Positions 9,452-17,928 of a stretch of DNA of 64,000 nt are shown here, one piece after another. The DNA is taken from NCBI RefSeq assembly GCF_023016045.1, contig NZ_JALKAP010000002.1:310001-374000 (forward strand). The letters are read 5' to 3'. The position numbers and the translations under genes were made by a program. Source of the stretch: Marinobacter sp. S6332 (GTDB lineage: Bacteria > Pseudomonadota > Gammaproteobacteria > Pseudomonadales > Oleiphilaceae). How positions within the stretch are numbered: the first letter of the stretch is position 1; every line of letters begins with the position of its first letter. The notes beneath the pieces are model-generated. The model was given only the letters and a program-made list of their open reading frames with translations, was not told where the DNA came from and did no database searches.

Positions 9452-9600
9452 TGGCGCCACCCTCCTCTCCCCCAGCCCCTCTCCCACGAGGGGAGAGCGG
9501 AGCTACACATCCCAACCTGCGGGATTGCCCTCACGCCAGAGAGCAGTGCAGTAAAAGCCCCTCTCCCCTCGCGGGAGAGGGGTTGGGGAGAGGGGGCGCT
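9452..9600. repeat. Inverted pair of C-rich REP-like repeats between narI and the PPIase gene
   Basis: Two related units of about 45 bp face each other (about 9452-9499 and 9558-9600). The right unit has a near-perfect inner hairpin, CCCCTCTCCC / GGGAGAGGGG (9558-9582). The left unit has the same CCCCTCTCCCACGAGGGG core, and both include a second run of the type CCTCTCCCCCAGCCCC or its complement. The intervening 58 bp look unique. In the nar mRNA this could fold into one long stem, which may stabilise upstream narGHJI message or lower PPIase expression. Confidence 0.8.
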
Positions 9601-9607
9601 TTATCTC

Positions 9608-10288
9608 TTACGCCCGCTTACGCACCACCTGATACTTCCGCCCGAAATACTCCAACGGCACACTTAGCATGTGCACCAAACGGGTGAAGGGGAAAAGTAC
9701 AAAGATGGTCAGACCAAGGAACATATGGAGCTTATAGATCCAGTGTACGCCCACTAAGTATTCCGCTGCCCCACCCTGGAAGGTAAAGATCGCTTGTGCC
9801 CAACCCGCCAATTGCAACATGGTGGCACCATCAAGGTGGCCCAGTGTTGGCAGGATAGTTGCCAAGCCCAGTGCCACCTGAACCACAAGAACAACAATAA
9901 TCATGTTGTCAGCAAAGGTGCTGCTAGCGCTGATTCTGGGGTCGGTCAGTCGGCGATAAGCCAACATTGCACCACCAACCAGGCACATCACCCCGGCAAT
10001 ACCACCCACCACAATCGCCATCACCTGCTTGGTACCCGCTGTCATGAAGGGTTCATACATGAAGTGCGGTGTAAGCAAGCCAACCAAATGACCAAAGAAG
10101 ATCACCAGAATGCCTACGTGGAACAACACGCTGGCCAACACCATGTTTTTCTTACGCAGTATCTGGCTGGAATGTGCCTTCCAGGTGAACTGCCCGTGGT
10201 CGTATCTCGCCCAGGTGCCAACAATCATCACCACCAGAGCAATGTACGGGTAAATCCCGAAAATCAGTGTATTCAGATAAGACATCAT
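9608..10288 (-). CDS. narI: Respiratory nitrate reductase gamma subunit, cytochrome b NarI
   Basis: NarI anchors nitrate reductase and carries quinol electrons to NarH. The 226-residue protein has five hydrophobic segments starting at IYPYIALVVMIVGTW. The heme-ligand histidines sit in VLFHVGILVIFFGH and in the C-terminal KLHMFLGLTIFVLFPFTRLVH. The start is a double ATG with AGGAG immediately upstream. It lies 20 bp after the narJ stop. The C-terminal SVPLEYFGRKYQVVRKR is typical of the family. Confidence 0.97.
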   Translation of the reverse strand: MMSYLNTLIFGIYPYIALVVMIVGTWARYDHGQFTWKAHSSQILRKKNMVLASVLFHVGILVIFFGHLVGLLTPHFMYEPFMTAGTKQVMAIVVGGIAGVMCLVGGAMLAYRRLTDPRISASSTFADNMIIVVLVVQVALGLATILPTLGHLDGATMLQLAGWAQAIFTFQGGAAEYLVGVHWIYKLHMFLGLTIFVLFPFTRLVHMLSVPLEYFGRKYQVVRKRA

Positions 10289-10308
10289 CTTGGTCTCCTC
10301 CTGCGCCG

Positions 10309-11061
10309 TCAGGCGTCTCTCGCGGCGGCACGCGCCTGAGCGGGCGTTACATCCGTCATCAGATGATCACTGAGGTGAATGGTTTGGGTCTGTTCCATTT
10401 CCCGGCGGCGCTGACCAACAACGCCACCTGTGTTGCAGGAACTGCCCTGATCATCCACAAACTTCACCATTTCTTCTTCCCATACCTTGTCCAGAGCTTC
10501 TGCCGTATCGTCGCGCTCCTCAGAGGCCACAAGCTGTGCTAGCTCTTGACGGTTCGTTGTGCGACCAGACAGTTCCAGCAAAGAGTCCATGGCTACGTGA
10601 TAGATGCTTTCACGCTGGTACAGGCGCTCGCCCAACAGGCCAAGAATGTGGTGGATATCTTCCAGCCAGTTTTTAATCTCGTCCCAAGGCCGGGTAGACA
10701 AATACTCCAGGAACAGCGGCAAATAATCCGGCAACTCCTTGGCGTCGATTTCCAGCCCGTTGGCCCGATATTGTTCCATCAGATCAACCATGGCCTGACC
10801 GCGGTCACGGGACTCCCCATGAACGTGCTCAAACAACAGCAGCGAGGTGGCGCGGCCTTTGTCGAAGGTGCCTGTGTAGGCTTCTTCGAGATCCAGCAGG
10901 TCGCCATCGCATAAACGGTCAATACACTGGAGCAGTTGCTCTTTGTTTGTCCGTGGCAACCGGCTGTCCTCCAGAACAGCGGCAACCATGGCGTCTTTGG
11001 AGGCCTGAAGTTCCGCGGTGGGATACTCCAGAATCCGTGCCAGTACTTTCAATAGTTTCAT
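10309..11061 (-). CDS. narJ: Nitrate reductase assembly chaperone NarJ
   Basis: NarJ is a cytoplasmic chaperone of the TorD/DmsD/NarJ group that holds apo-NarGH during molybdenum-cofactor insertion and membrane docking. The 250-residue protein begins MKLLKVLARILEYPTAELQ, and contains the characteristic EHVHGESRDRGQAMVDL and DYLPLFLEYLS. The tail is long and polar, ending after a QTIHLSDHLM segment. The neighbours narH (9 bp upstream) and narI (20 bp downstream) leave little doubt about its role. Confidence 0.96.
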   Translation of the reverse strand: MKLLKVLARILEYPTAELQASKDAMVAAVLEDSRLPRTNKEQLLQCIDRLCDGDLLDLEEAYTGTFDKGRATSLLLFEHVHGESRDRGQAMVDLMEQYRANGLEIDAKELPDYLPLFLEYLSTRPWDEIKNWLEDIHHILGLLGERLYQRESIYHVAMDSLLELSGRTTNRQELAQLVASEERDDTAEALDKVWEEEMVKFVDDQGSSCNTGGVVGQRRREMEQTQTIHLSDHLMTDVTPAQARAAARDA

Positions 11062-11070
11062 GCGGCCTCC

Positions 11071-12642
11071 TTACTCCTGCAGCTGTTTCGGGTCGACTTG
11101 CTTCACTGTGGTCAGCTTTTGCACCATGGTGGAGGTGTTTTTACGACCGCCAAACATGCTGAATTCGCTGTCACCACCGCTGCAACCGTCGCCGAAGCTG
11201 AAGCCGCAACCACCGCGCTCACCGTGCGCATCCGGGAAGGCTTCTTTCGCCAGCTCACGATGGCTGGTGGGAATCACGAAACGATCCTCGTAATCGGCAA
11301 TGGCCAGATAACGGTACATTTCATCGGCTTGAGCCTTGGTTAGGCCAACCTCTTCCAGTGCACGCAGATCCTCCACGCCGTCTACTGTTTCTGCACGCTT
11401 GTAAAGACGCATAGCCATGATGCGCTTGAGTGCACGCACAATCGGCTTCTCGTCACCTGCGGTGAGCAGGTTGGCGAGATACTTCACCGGAATCCGCAGG
11501 CTTTCGATCTTCGGCAACACGCCATCAAACTCAACCTTGCCAGCTTCTGCTGCAGACTGGATCGGGCTAAGAGGCGGCACGTACCAAACCATTGGCAGAG
11601 TGCGGTATTCAGGGTGCAGTGGCAGTGCCAGTTTCCAGTCCACCGCCATCTTGTACACCGGGCTGCGCTGGGCTGCCTGAATCACGTTCATTGGCACGCC
11701 GTCTTTTTTGGCTTGCTCAATGACTTTCGGATCGTTCGGATCAAGGAAAATTTCCAACTGCTTTTCGTAAAGCTCGTGCTCCCCTGGAGTGCTTGCTACT
11801 TCTTCAATGCGGTCGGCATCGTAAAGCAGCACACCCAGATAGCGGATACGGCCTACGCAGGTCTCTGAGCACACGGTCGGCATACCGGCTTCAATACGCG
11901 GATAGCAGAAAATGCACTTCTCAGACTTGCCAGTTTTCCAGTTGAAATAGATTTTCTTGTACGGGCAGCCGGATACACACATACGCCAGCCACGGCACTT
12001 GTCCTGATCGATCAGTACGATGCCATCCTCTTCCCGCTTGTAGATAGCGCCACTTGGGCAACTGGCCACACAGGTAGGGTTCAGGCAGTGCTCGCACAAA
12101 CGCGGCAGGTACATCATGAACGTGCTTTCAAACTGACCGTAAATGTCAGCTTGAATCTGGTCGAAGTTCTTATCCTTGCGACGCTTGGCGAATTCGGTAC
12201 CGAGAATTTCTTCCCAGTTCGGGCCCCACTCGATTTTCTGCATGCGCTTGCCGGAGATCAGCGAGCGAGGCCGTGCAACCGGCTGGTGCTTGCTGTCGCC
12301 TGCGGTGTGCAGGTGCTGATAATCGAAATCAAACGGCTCGTAGTAGTCATCAATTTCCGGCAGGTCCGGGTTGGCAAAGATGTTTGCCAATACTCGAAAC
12401 TTACCGCCAATGCGCGGGCGGATCTTGCCACTGGCATCACGCATCCAGCCGCCTTTCCACTTGTCCTGATTTTCCCACTCTTTCGGGTAACCAATACCGG
12501 GCTTGGTTTCTACGTTGTTGAACCATGCGTATTCCATGCCTTCGCGACTGGTCCATACGTTTTTACAAGTCACTGAACAGGTATGGCAACCGATGCATTT
12601 GTCCAGGTTCAGCACCATGCCTACTTGGGAACGGATCTTCAT
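11071..12642 (-). CDS. narH: Respiratory nitrate reductase beta subunit NarH (Fe-S)
   Basis: NarH carries three [4Fe-4S] clusters and one [3Fe-4S] cluster that link NarI heme to NarG. The 523-residue protein shows cysteine groups CIGCHTCSVTC near residue 16, CEHCLNPTCVASCPSG near 184, CRGWRMCVSGCPYKK near 217, and CIFCYPRIEAGMPTVCSETC near 244. The Trp in CRGWRMC replaces a cysteine, as expected for the [3Fe-4S] site. Its start overlaps the narG stop by four bases (12639-12642). Confidence 0.98.
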   Translation of the reverse strand: MKIRSQVGMVLNLDKCIGCHTCSVTCKNVWTSREGMEYAWFNNVETKPGIGYPKEWENQDKWKGGWMRDASGKIRPRIGGKFRVLANIFANPDLPEIDDYYEPFDFDYQHLHTAGDSKHQPVARPRSLISGKRMQKIEWGPNWEEILGTEFAKRRKDKNFDQIQADIYGQFESTFMMYLPRLCEHCLNPTCVASCPSGAIYKREEDGIVLIDQDKCRGWRMCVSGCPYKKIYFNWKTGKSEKCIFCYPRIEAGMPTVCSETCVGRIRYLGVLLYDADRIEEVASTPGEHELYEKQLEIFLDPNDPKVIEQAKKDGVPMNVIQAAQRSPVYKMAVDWKLALPLHPEYRTLPMVWYVPPLSPIQSAAEAGKVEFDGVLPKIESLRIPVKYLANLLTAGDEKPIVRALKRIMAMRLYKRAETVDGVEDLRALEEVGLTKAQADEMYRYLAIADYEDRFVIPTSHRELAKEAFPDAHGERGGCGFSFGDGCSGGDSEFSMFGGRKNTSTMVQKLTTVKQVDPKQLQE

Positions 12643-15600
12643 TTTACAGCCTCCTGAACAGTGTCGTTGCCTTCGCCATCAAGCCAGTCAACGTTCTTCA
12701 TTTTACGCACCACCACGAACTCGTCGCGGTTGGAACCCACGGTTCCATAATAGTTAAAGCCGTAGGAGAACTGCGCGTAGCCACCAATCATGTGTGTGGG
12801 CTTCGGGCAAGCCCGGGTTACCGAGTTGTGAATACCGCCGCGGCTACCTGTTACCTCAGAGCCCGGGATGTTCACAATCCGCTCCTGAGCGTGGTACATC
12901 ATCATCATGCCCGGCATAACCCGCTGGCTAACCACCGCCCGCGCTGCAAGTGCGCCGTTGGCGTTGAATACTTCTACCCAGTCGTTATCTTCCACGCCCA
13001 CATCGCGGGCATCGTCTTCACTCAGCCATACAATGGGGCCACCGCGAGACAGGGTCAGCATCAACAGGTTGTCGCTGTAGGTACTGTGAATACCCCACTT
13101 CTGGTGCGGCGTCAGGAAGTTCAACGCTTTTTCCGGGTTGCCATTGGGTTTTGCGTTCAGCAATGGCGCTGCGGCTTTGGTGTTAATGGGCGGACGGTAC
13201 ACCAGCAGGCTTTCGCCGAAGGCCCGCATCCACTCGTGGTCAAGGTAGAACTGCTGGCGGCCAGTCAATGTGCGCCAGGGGATCAACTCATGCACGTTGG
13301 TGTAACCAGCGTTGTAGGAAACATGATCATCTTCCAAGCCAGACCATGTGGGGCTGGAGATGATTTTGCGGGGCTGGGCCACGATATCGCGGAAGCGAAT
13401 GGCTTCGTGCTCTTTGCCCACGGCTAAGTGACTGTGATCCAGACCGGTAAACTCCGACAGCGCAGCCCAGGCTTTCACAGCCACGTGGCCGTTGGTTTCC
13501 GGCGCCAGCGTCAGAATTACTTCGGCTGCATCAATAGCGCTTTCAATCTTCGGACGACCTGCGTTCGCCCCGTCGATGTGCTTGTAGTTCAGCTCACCCA
13601 GGAAGTTCACTTCTTTTTCGGTATTCCAGTTAATACCCTTGCCACCGTTACCGAGCTTGTCCATCAATGGCCCAAGTGAGGTGAAGCGCGCGTAGGTATT
13701 GGGGTAATCCCGCTCTACCGTGATGAAGTTAGGCGCGGTCTTGCCAGGAATCAGCTCACACTCGCCTTTTTTCCAGTCTTTAACATCGAATGGCTGGCCC
13801 AGCTCTGCTGCAGCGTCGTGCATCAGCGGCAGGGTAACCACGTCTTTCTCAACACCCAAGTGGCCTTCCGCCGCCTTGGAGAAGGACTTGGCGATGCCTT
13901 TGTAGATTTCCCAGTCACTGCGGGATTCCCACGCAGGGTCTGTCGCAGCAGTCAGCGGGTGAATGAACGGGTGCATGTCTGATGTGTTCAGGTCGTTCTT
14001 TTCATACCAGGTAGCGGTAGGCAGAACGATGTCTGAGTACAAGCAGGTTGTAGACATGCGGAAGTCGAGAGTAACAAGCAAGTCCAGTTTGCCCTCAGGC
14101 GCTTCGTCGTGCCACTTCACTTCTTCAGGCTTCACGCCGCCGCTATGGCCCAGATCTTTACCCTGCACACCGCTCTTGGTCCCCAGCAGGTACTTGAGCA
14201 TGTACTCATGACCCTTACCGGATGAGCCCAGCAGGTTAGAGCGCCAGATGAACATGTTGCGCGGATGGTTCTGGGGTGCTTCCGGATCTTCCGATGCAAA
14301 GGCCAGTGAACCGTCTTTCATGGATTGGGTTACGTAGGCTGGCACATCCATGCCCGCTTTTTCAGCTTCTGCTGCGATGGTCAGCGGGTTGCGATTAAGC
14401 TGCGGCGCAGATGGCAACCACCCCATGCGCTCTGCACGCACGTTGTAGTCGATCAGGCTTCCGCCGAACTTGGACTTGTCTGCCAGAGGCGAAAGAATCT
14501 CGCTCACATCCAGCTTCTCGTAGCGCCACTGTCCGGAGTGGGCGTAGAAGAACGAGGTACCGTTCATCTGGCGTGGTGGGCGCTGCCAGTCCAGACCGAA
14601 TGCCAGCGGCTGCCAGCCGGTTTGCGGGCGCAGTTTTTCCTGACCTACATAGTGGGCCCAGCCGCCGCCGCTCTGGCCGATACAGCCACACATGACCAGC
14701 ATGTTGATCAGCGCGCGGTAGTTCATGTCCATGTGGTACCAGTGGTTCATACCGGCACCAACGATGATCATGGAACGGCCCTTAGTTTTGTGGGCGTTCT
14801 CACCAAACTCTCGAGCGATACGAATCACTTTCTCGGCGGGTACGCCGGTGATTTTCTCCTGCCAGGCCGGAGTGTAAGGCTTGACCTGATCGTAGGAGGT
14901 TGCACTGTCGTCCTCACCCAGACCACGGCTCAGGCCGTAGTTGGCCATCATCAAGTCGTACACGGTAACCACGAGGGTTTCGCCGCCTTCAGCCAACTCA
15001 ATTTTACGGCTGCCCAGCTTGTGGGTCAGAGTGTCGCTAATTTCAACAGATTTGAAGTGGTCGTGCTTAACCCCACCGAAGTACGGGAAGGCCACATCAA
15101 CGACTTCGTCATGCTTTTCAACCAGCGACAGCTGCAAGCTTACATCTTCGGTTTTTGCTGTTTGCTTGAGGTTCCACTTGCCTTTCTCACCCCAGCGATA
15201 GCCGATAGAGCCGTTGGGTGCAGTGAGTTGGTTACTGGCCTCGTCGATGGCAATGGTTTTCCACTCAGGGTTGTTCTCTTCACCCAGACCACCCACCAGA
15301 TCACTGGCGCGCAGGAACCGGCCAGGTACGTAACGGCCATCTTCCATTTTGTCGAGCTTAACCAGATACGGCATGTCGGTGTAACGGCGCACGTAGTCGG
15401 TGAAATACTCGCTGGGGTTGTCGAGGTGGAACTCTTTAAGAATGACATGGCCCATGGCCATACCTAGAGCCGCATCTGTACCCTGCTTGGGGTTCAGCCA
15501 CTCGTCAGAAAGCTTGGATACTTCGGCGTAATCCGGGGTAATGGCAACGGTTTTGGTGCCCTTGTAGCGCACTTCGGTGAAGAAGTGAGCGTCCGGTGTA

Positions 15601-16382
15601 CGAGTTTGCGGCACGTTAGAACCCCAGGCAATGATGTAGCCCGAGTTGTACCAGTCTGCTGATTCAGGAACGTCGGTCTGCTCACCCCAGACTTGCGGGG
15701 AAGCCGGTGGCAAATCGCAGTACCAATCGTAGAAGCTTAGGCACACACCGCCGATCATCGACAGATAACGGCTACCAGAGGCGTAGGAAACCATCGACAT
15801 GGCCGGGATTGGAGAGAAACCAATGATCCTGTCCGGCCCAGTTGTTTTGGCAGTGTAAACGTTCGCCGCACCAATCAACTCGTTAACTTCGTCCCAGCTG
15901 GAACGCACAAAACCACCCATACCACGGCGGGGTTTGTACTCAGCAGTTTTCTTGGGGTCTTCAACGATGGAAGCCCAAGCTTCAACCGGGTCATTAAACT
16001 GCATGCGTGCCGCACGCCAAAGCTTCATCAAATGCTTACGCATCAGAGGGTACTTCAAGCGGTTGGCGCTATACATATACCAAGAATAACTGGCACCACG
16101 GGGGCAGCCGCGAGGCTCATGGTTGGGCAGATCCGGGCGGGTACGGGGATAATCGGTTTGCTGAGTTTCCCAGGTAACCAGACCATTCTTAACGTAAATT
16201 TTCCAGCTGCAGGAACCGGTGCAGTTTACGCCGTGAGTGGAGCGCACAATCTTGTCGTGCTGCCAGCGTTGGCGGTAACTGTCTTCCCAGTCGCGATTCA
16301 CATCGTGGGTTTCGCCGTGGCCGTTCGCGAAGGATTCGCGCTTTTTGCTGAAGTAACTCAGCTTATCGATCAAATGACTCAT
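12639..16382 (-). CDS. narG: Respiratory nitrate reductase alpha subunit NarG (molybdenum)
   Basis: NarG is the cytoplasmic-facing catalytic subunit that reduces nitrate to nitrite at a bis-MGD molybdenum centre. Its 1247 residues match family length. The N-terminal HGVNCTGSCSWKIYVKNG motif holds the FS0 cluster with its unusual His ligand, followed by CPRGASYSWYMYSANRLKYP. NSGYIIAWGSNVPQTRTPDAHF lies in the cofactor-binding region. It is the first gene of narGHJI-ppi, 122 bp downstream of the narK-like gene on the same strand, and that gap holds a NarL-like dyad. Confidence 0.98.
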   Translation of the reverse strand: MSHLIDKLSYFSKKRESFANGHGETHDVNRDWEDSYRQRWQHDKIVRSTHGVNCTGSCSWKIYVKNGLVTWETQQTDYPRTRPDLPNHEPRGCPRGASYSWYMYSANRLKYPLMRKHLMKLWRAARMQFNDPVEAWASIVEDPKKTAEYKPRRGMGGFVRSSWDEVNELIGAANVYTAKTTGPDRIIGFSPIPAMSMVSYASGSRYLSMIGGVCLSFYDWYCDLPPASPQVWGEQTDVPESADWYNSGYIIAWGSNVPQTRTPDAHFFTEVRYKGTKTVAITPDYAEVSKLSDEWLNPKQGTDAALGMAMGHVILKEFHLDNPSEYFTDYVRRYTDMPYLVKLDKMEDGRYVPGRFLRASDLVGGLGEENNPEWKTIAIDEASNQLTAPNGSIGYRWGEKGKWNLKQTAKTEDVSLQLSLVEKHDEVVDVAFPYFGGVKHDHFKSVEISDTLTHKLGSRKIELAEGGETLVVTVYDLMMANYGLSRGLGEDDSATSYDQVKPYTPAWQEKITGVPAEKVIRIAREFGENAHKTKGRSMIIVGAGMNHWYHMDMNYRALINMLVMCGCIGQSGGGWAHYVGQEKLRPQTGWQPLAFGLDWQRPPRQMNGTSFFYAHSGQWRYEKLDVSEILSPLADKSKFGGSLIDYNVRAERMGWLPSAPQLNRNPLTIAAEAEKAGMDVPAYVTQSMKDGSLAFASEDPEAPQNHPRNMFIWRSNLLGSSGKGHEYMLKYLLGTKSGVQGKDLGHSGGVKPEEVKWHDEAPEGKLDLLVTLDFRMSTTCLYSDIVLPTATWYEKNDLNTSDMHPFIHPLTAATDPAWESRSDWEIYKGIAKSFSKAAEGHLGVEKDVVTLPLMHDAAAELGQPFDVKDWKKGECELIPGKTAPNFITVERDYPNTYARFTSLGPLMDKLGNGGKGINWNTEKEVNFLGELNYKHIDGANAGRPKIESAIDAAEVILTLAPETNGHVAVKAWAALSEFTGLDHSHLAVGKEHEAIRFRDIVAQPRKIISSPTWSGLEDDHVSYNAGYTNVHELIPWRTLTGRQQFYLDHEWMRAFGESLLVYRPPINTKAAAPLLNAKPNGNPEKALNFLTPHQKWGIHSTYSDNLLMLTLSRGGPIVWLSEDDARDVGVEDNDWVEVFNANGALAARAVVSQRVMPGMMMMYHAQERIVNIPGSEVTGSRGGIHNSVTRACPKPTHMIGGYAQFSYGFNYYGTVGSNRDEFVVVRKMKNVDWLDGEGNDTVQEAVK

Positions 16383-16482
16383 GGTCTCTCTCTCCGTCTG
16401 CCGGATCGTTTTTCCGATTTAAGATCATTGTGTGGGAGAACAACCCTGAAATCTGCGTGGTTACTACCACATAACCCGCATC

Positions 16483-16498
16483 TACCACTGAGGTGGTA
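16483..16498 (-). promoter_or_regulatory. NarL-like 7-2-7 dyad / hairpin between the narK-like gene and narG
   Basis: TACCACT-GA-GGTGGTA is a nearly perfect palindrome with heptamer-like halves (6 of 7 and 5 of 7 to TACYYMT). It begins 6 bp past the transporter stop codon, so it may also act as a short terminator hairpin. It is about 100 bp upstream of the narG ATG. Confidence 0.45.
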
Positions 16499-16504
16499 GG
16501 CGAC

Positions 16505-17821
16505 TTATATCCCCGGTTGGAGAAAAGTCTGGCGCTCGTGCTGGCGATTGAAGCGGGCAAACATAAATTGGCAAATGCAAAGCAGTAGAAACAGGATCAT
16601 AAACACAGCACTGCGAACACCCAGCCAGTGATTCACAGCTCCAAATATAACCGGTAATAGGAAAGCCACGGAGCAGGCGCTAACGAGTAGTAAACCGGCA
16701 ACAAACGCGGCATTCTGGCGACTTTCAAGGATCACCATTCTCTGAAGGCTGCCCATAGCGCAACCAAGGGCCATTCCGAGCACCACTACAAAAACACTTT
16801 CAAACGTCATAGGCAGAGCAAACTCAACCTTAATGGTTGTTTCCACACCGCGAATAAACAGTGTCATAGGCGGATAAGACAACACCACCAAAGCTACGAG
16901 ACCCACCAGAAGCGACCGACTAATGACCCGGGGGCTGCCGAAACGATCAGACAAACCACCCCCCAGAATCTGCGCCATAGCACCGGGGATGATGAACCAT
17001 TGAGCAAGCTTGGCGCCTGATTGTACTTGCAAATCGAACTGGGACGAAAGGTAATCTGGAAGCCACAAAGCCAGCGCAAAAAAACTGCCTGCAACCACAC
17101 CAAAGTAAGCGCCAAGCTGCCAAATGCCCTGCCGTCTATAGCGACATAACAGCATGGATATAGAGATTTCAGTTTGGGGGTCTGCTATGGCGTCTTCTGG
17201 GTCTGTAAGCAACAACAAAAGTGCAAGCACCAACAAAAGGACAATCAAATAAGCCAGCGGAACGCCATGCCAAGAGAAGGCTTCATGGAAAAGCGGAACA
17301 AGGTAGTAGGTAAACCCGGCACCGGTAACGCCAGCACCAAAGACTCCAAGTACGAGCCCCAACCGTTGGGGCTTGCAACTACTGGTTACAAACTGCAGCC
17401 CAGCACTGTAAAACCCGCCAGCCAGACCGAGCCCGCCAGCTGCAAAAAGATATCCGGGGAAAGTATCGGTGGTGAGCAAAACCATCATGCAAACCGCAAG
17501 CCCGGCAAGACAAATGAGCATAATACGGCGGGCACCAAATTTTCGGGCAGCAAGGCCTGAGGGTACAGCCAAAAGCGCGCTTACAGCCATGGGCATGGCC
17601 AACAAAAGGCCAAACTGAAGATTACTCAGGCTGAGCTCGGCTCTAAGATGAATGCCAGCAACTGCAAATAGCGTCCAGCAGCCTGCCGCAATAACGAAGC
17701 CTGTTAGTGCCAGCGGCAGAATCACGGCAAGTGCTGCCAGCCGCTCATCCTCCTGATCCGCCTCTGACTTCATTCGCTGACGCCCTTGTGAACTGTTTTT
17801 ATTACTACCTTTTAGTCTCAT
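16505..17821 (-). CDS. Major facilitator transporter, NarK1-like nitrate/nitrite carrier
   Basis: This protein of up to 438 residues has about twelve membrane segments and MFS loop motifs (GLAARKFGARRIM near 90 and GGLSDRFGSPRV near 285). NarK-like glycine-rich helices are recognisable (GVFGAGVTGAGFTY), although the canonical nitrate signature is not exact. Position supports nitrate import: it heads the narGHJI cluster, divergent from narXL, as narK does in Pseudomonas. Only one such carrier is present, whereas Pseudomonas has a narK1-narK2 pair. The ATG at 17821 and the one at 17773 (MKSEADQED) are both plausible starts. Confidence 0.72.
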   Translation of the reverse strand: MRLKGSNKNSSQGRQRMKSEADQEDERLAALAVILPLALTGFVIAAGCWTLFAVAGIHLRAELSLSNLQFGLLLAMPMAVSALLAVPSGLAARKFGARRIMLICLAGLAVCMMVLLTTDTFPGYLFAAGGLGLAGGFYSAGLQFVTSSCKPQRLGLVLGVFGAGVTGAGFTYYLVPLFHEAFSWHGVPLAYLIVLLLVLALLLLLTDPEDAIADPQTEISISMLLCRYRRQGIWQLGAYFGVVAGSFFALALWLPDYLSSQFDLQVQSGAKLAQWFIIPGAMAQILGGGLSDRFGSPRVISRSLLVGLVALVVLSYPPMTLFIRGVETTIKVEFALPMTFESVFVVVLGMALGCAMGSLQRMVILESRQNAAFVAGLLLVSACSVAFLLPVIFGAVNHWLGVRSAVFMILFLLLCICQFMFARFNRQHERQTFLQPGI

Positions 17822-17829
17822 CTTTTGCC

Positions 17830-17843
17830 CTGACGCAGGTCAA
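17830..17843. promoter_or_regulatory. Fnr/Anr-type box between narK-like gene and narX
   Basis: CTGAC-GCAG-GTCAA matches 9 of 10 positions of TTGAY-N4-RTCAA and lies in the divergent region, 9 bp from the farther transporter start and about 86 bp from the narX ATG. If the transporter starts at 17773, the box would be 57 bp upstream, a normal spacing for activation. A 7-3-7 heptamer pair (TACCAAC...TGGGGTA, 17858-17874) lies nearby. Confidence 0.55.
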
Positions 17844-17875
17844 AGACTATGATGGGATACCAACCATTGGGGTAA

Positions 17876-17889
17876 TTGACTATCCTCAA
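17876..17889. promoter_or_regulatory. Second Fnr-like box close to narX
   Basis: TTGAC-TATC-CTCAA matches 9 of 10 positions of the Fnr consensus. It is 46 bp (centre to centre) from the box at 17830-17843 and only about 40 bp before the narX ATG, so it would probably suit repression or transcription leftward to the narK-like gene. Confidence 0.35.
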
Positions 17890-17928
17890 GGAGGTATCCA
17901 AGCCCGGCGACTGCAAAGACGAGACGTA

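Noticed and set aside
14325..15467. Long plus-strand open frame of 380 codons opposite narG
   Set aside because: It is antisense to highly conserved NarG sequence and shows no coherent domain.
16424..16440. Possible Fnr box near TGATCTTAAATC upstream of narG
   Set aside because: The half-sites are five bases apart instead of four and both halves are incomplete.
17858..17874. NarL pair TACCAAC...TGGGGTA upstream of narX
   Set aside because: Spacing is three bases rather than two and both halves deviate from TACYYMT, so it is mentioned only beside the Fnr box.
17707..17928. Upstream 74-codon extension of NarX
   Set aside because: It overlaps the divergent transporter gene and its regulatory boxes; the ATG at 17929 is followed directly by the first membrane helix and P-box.
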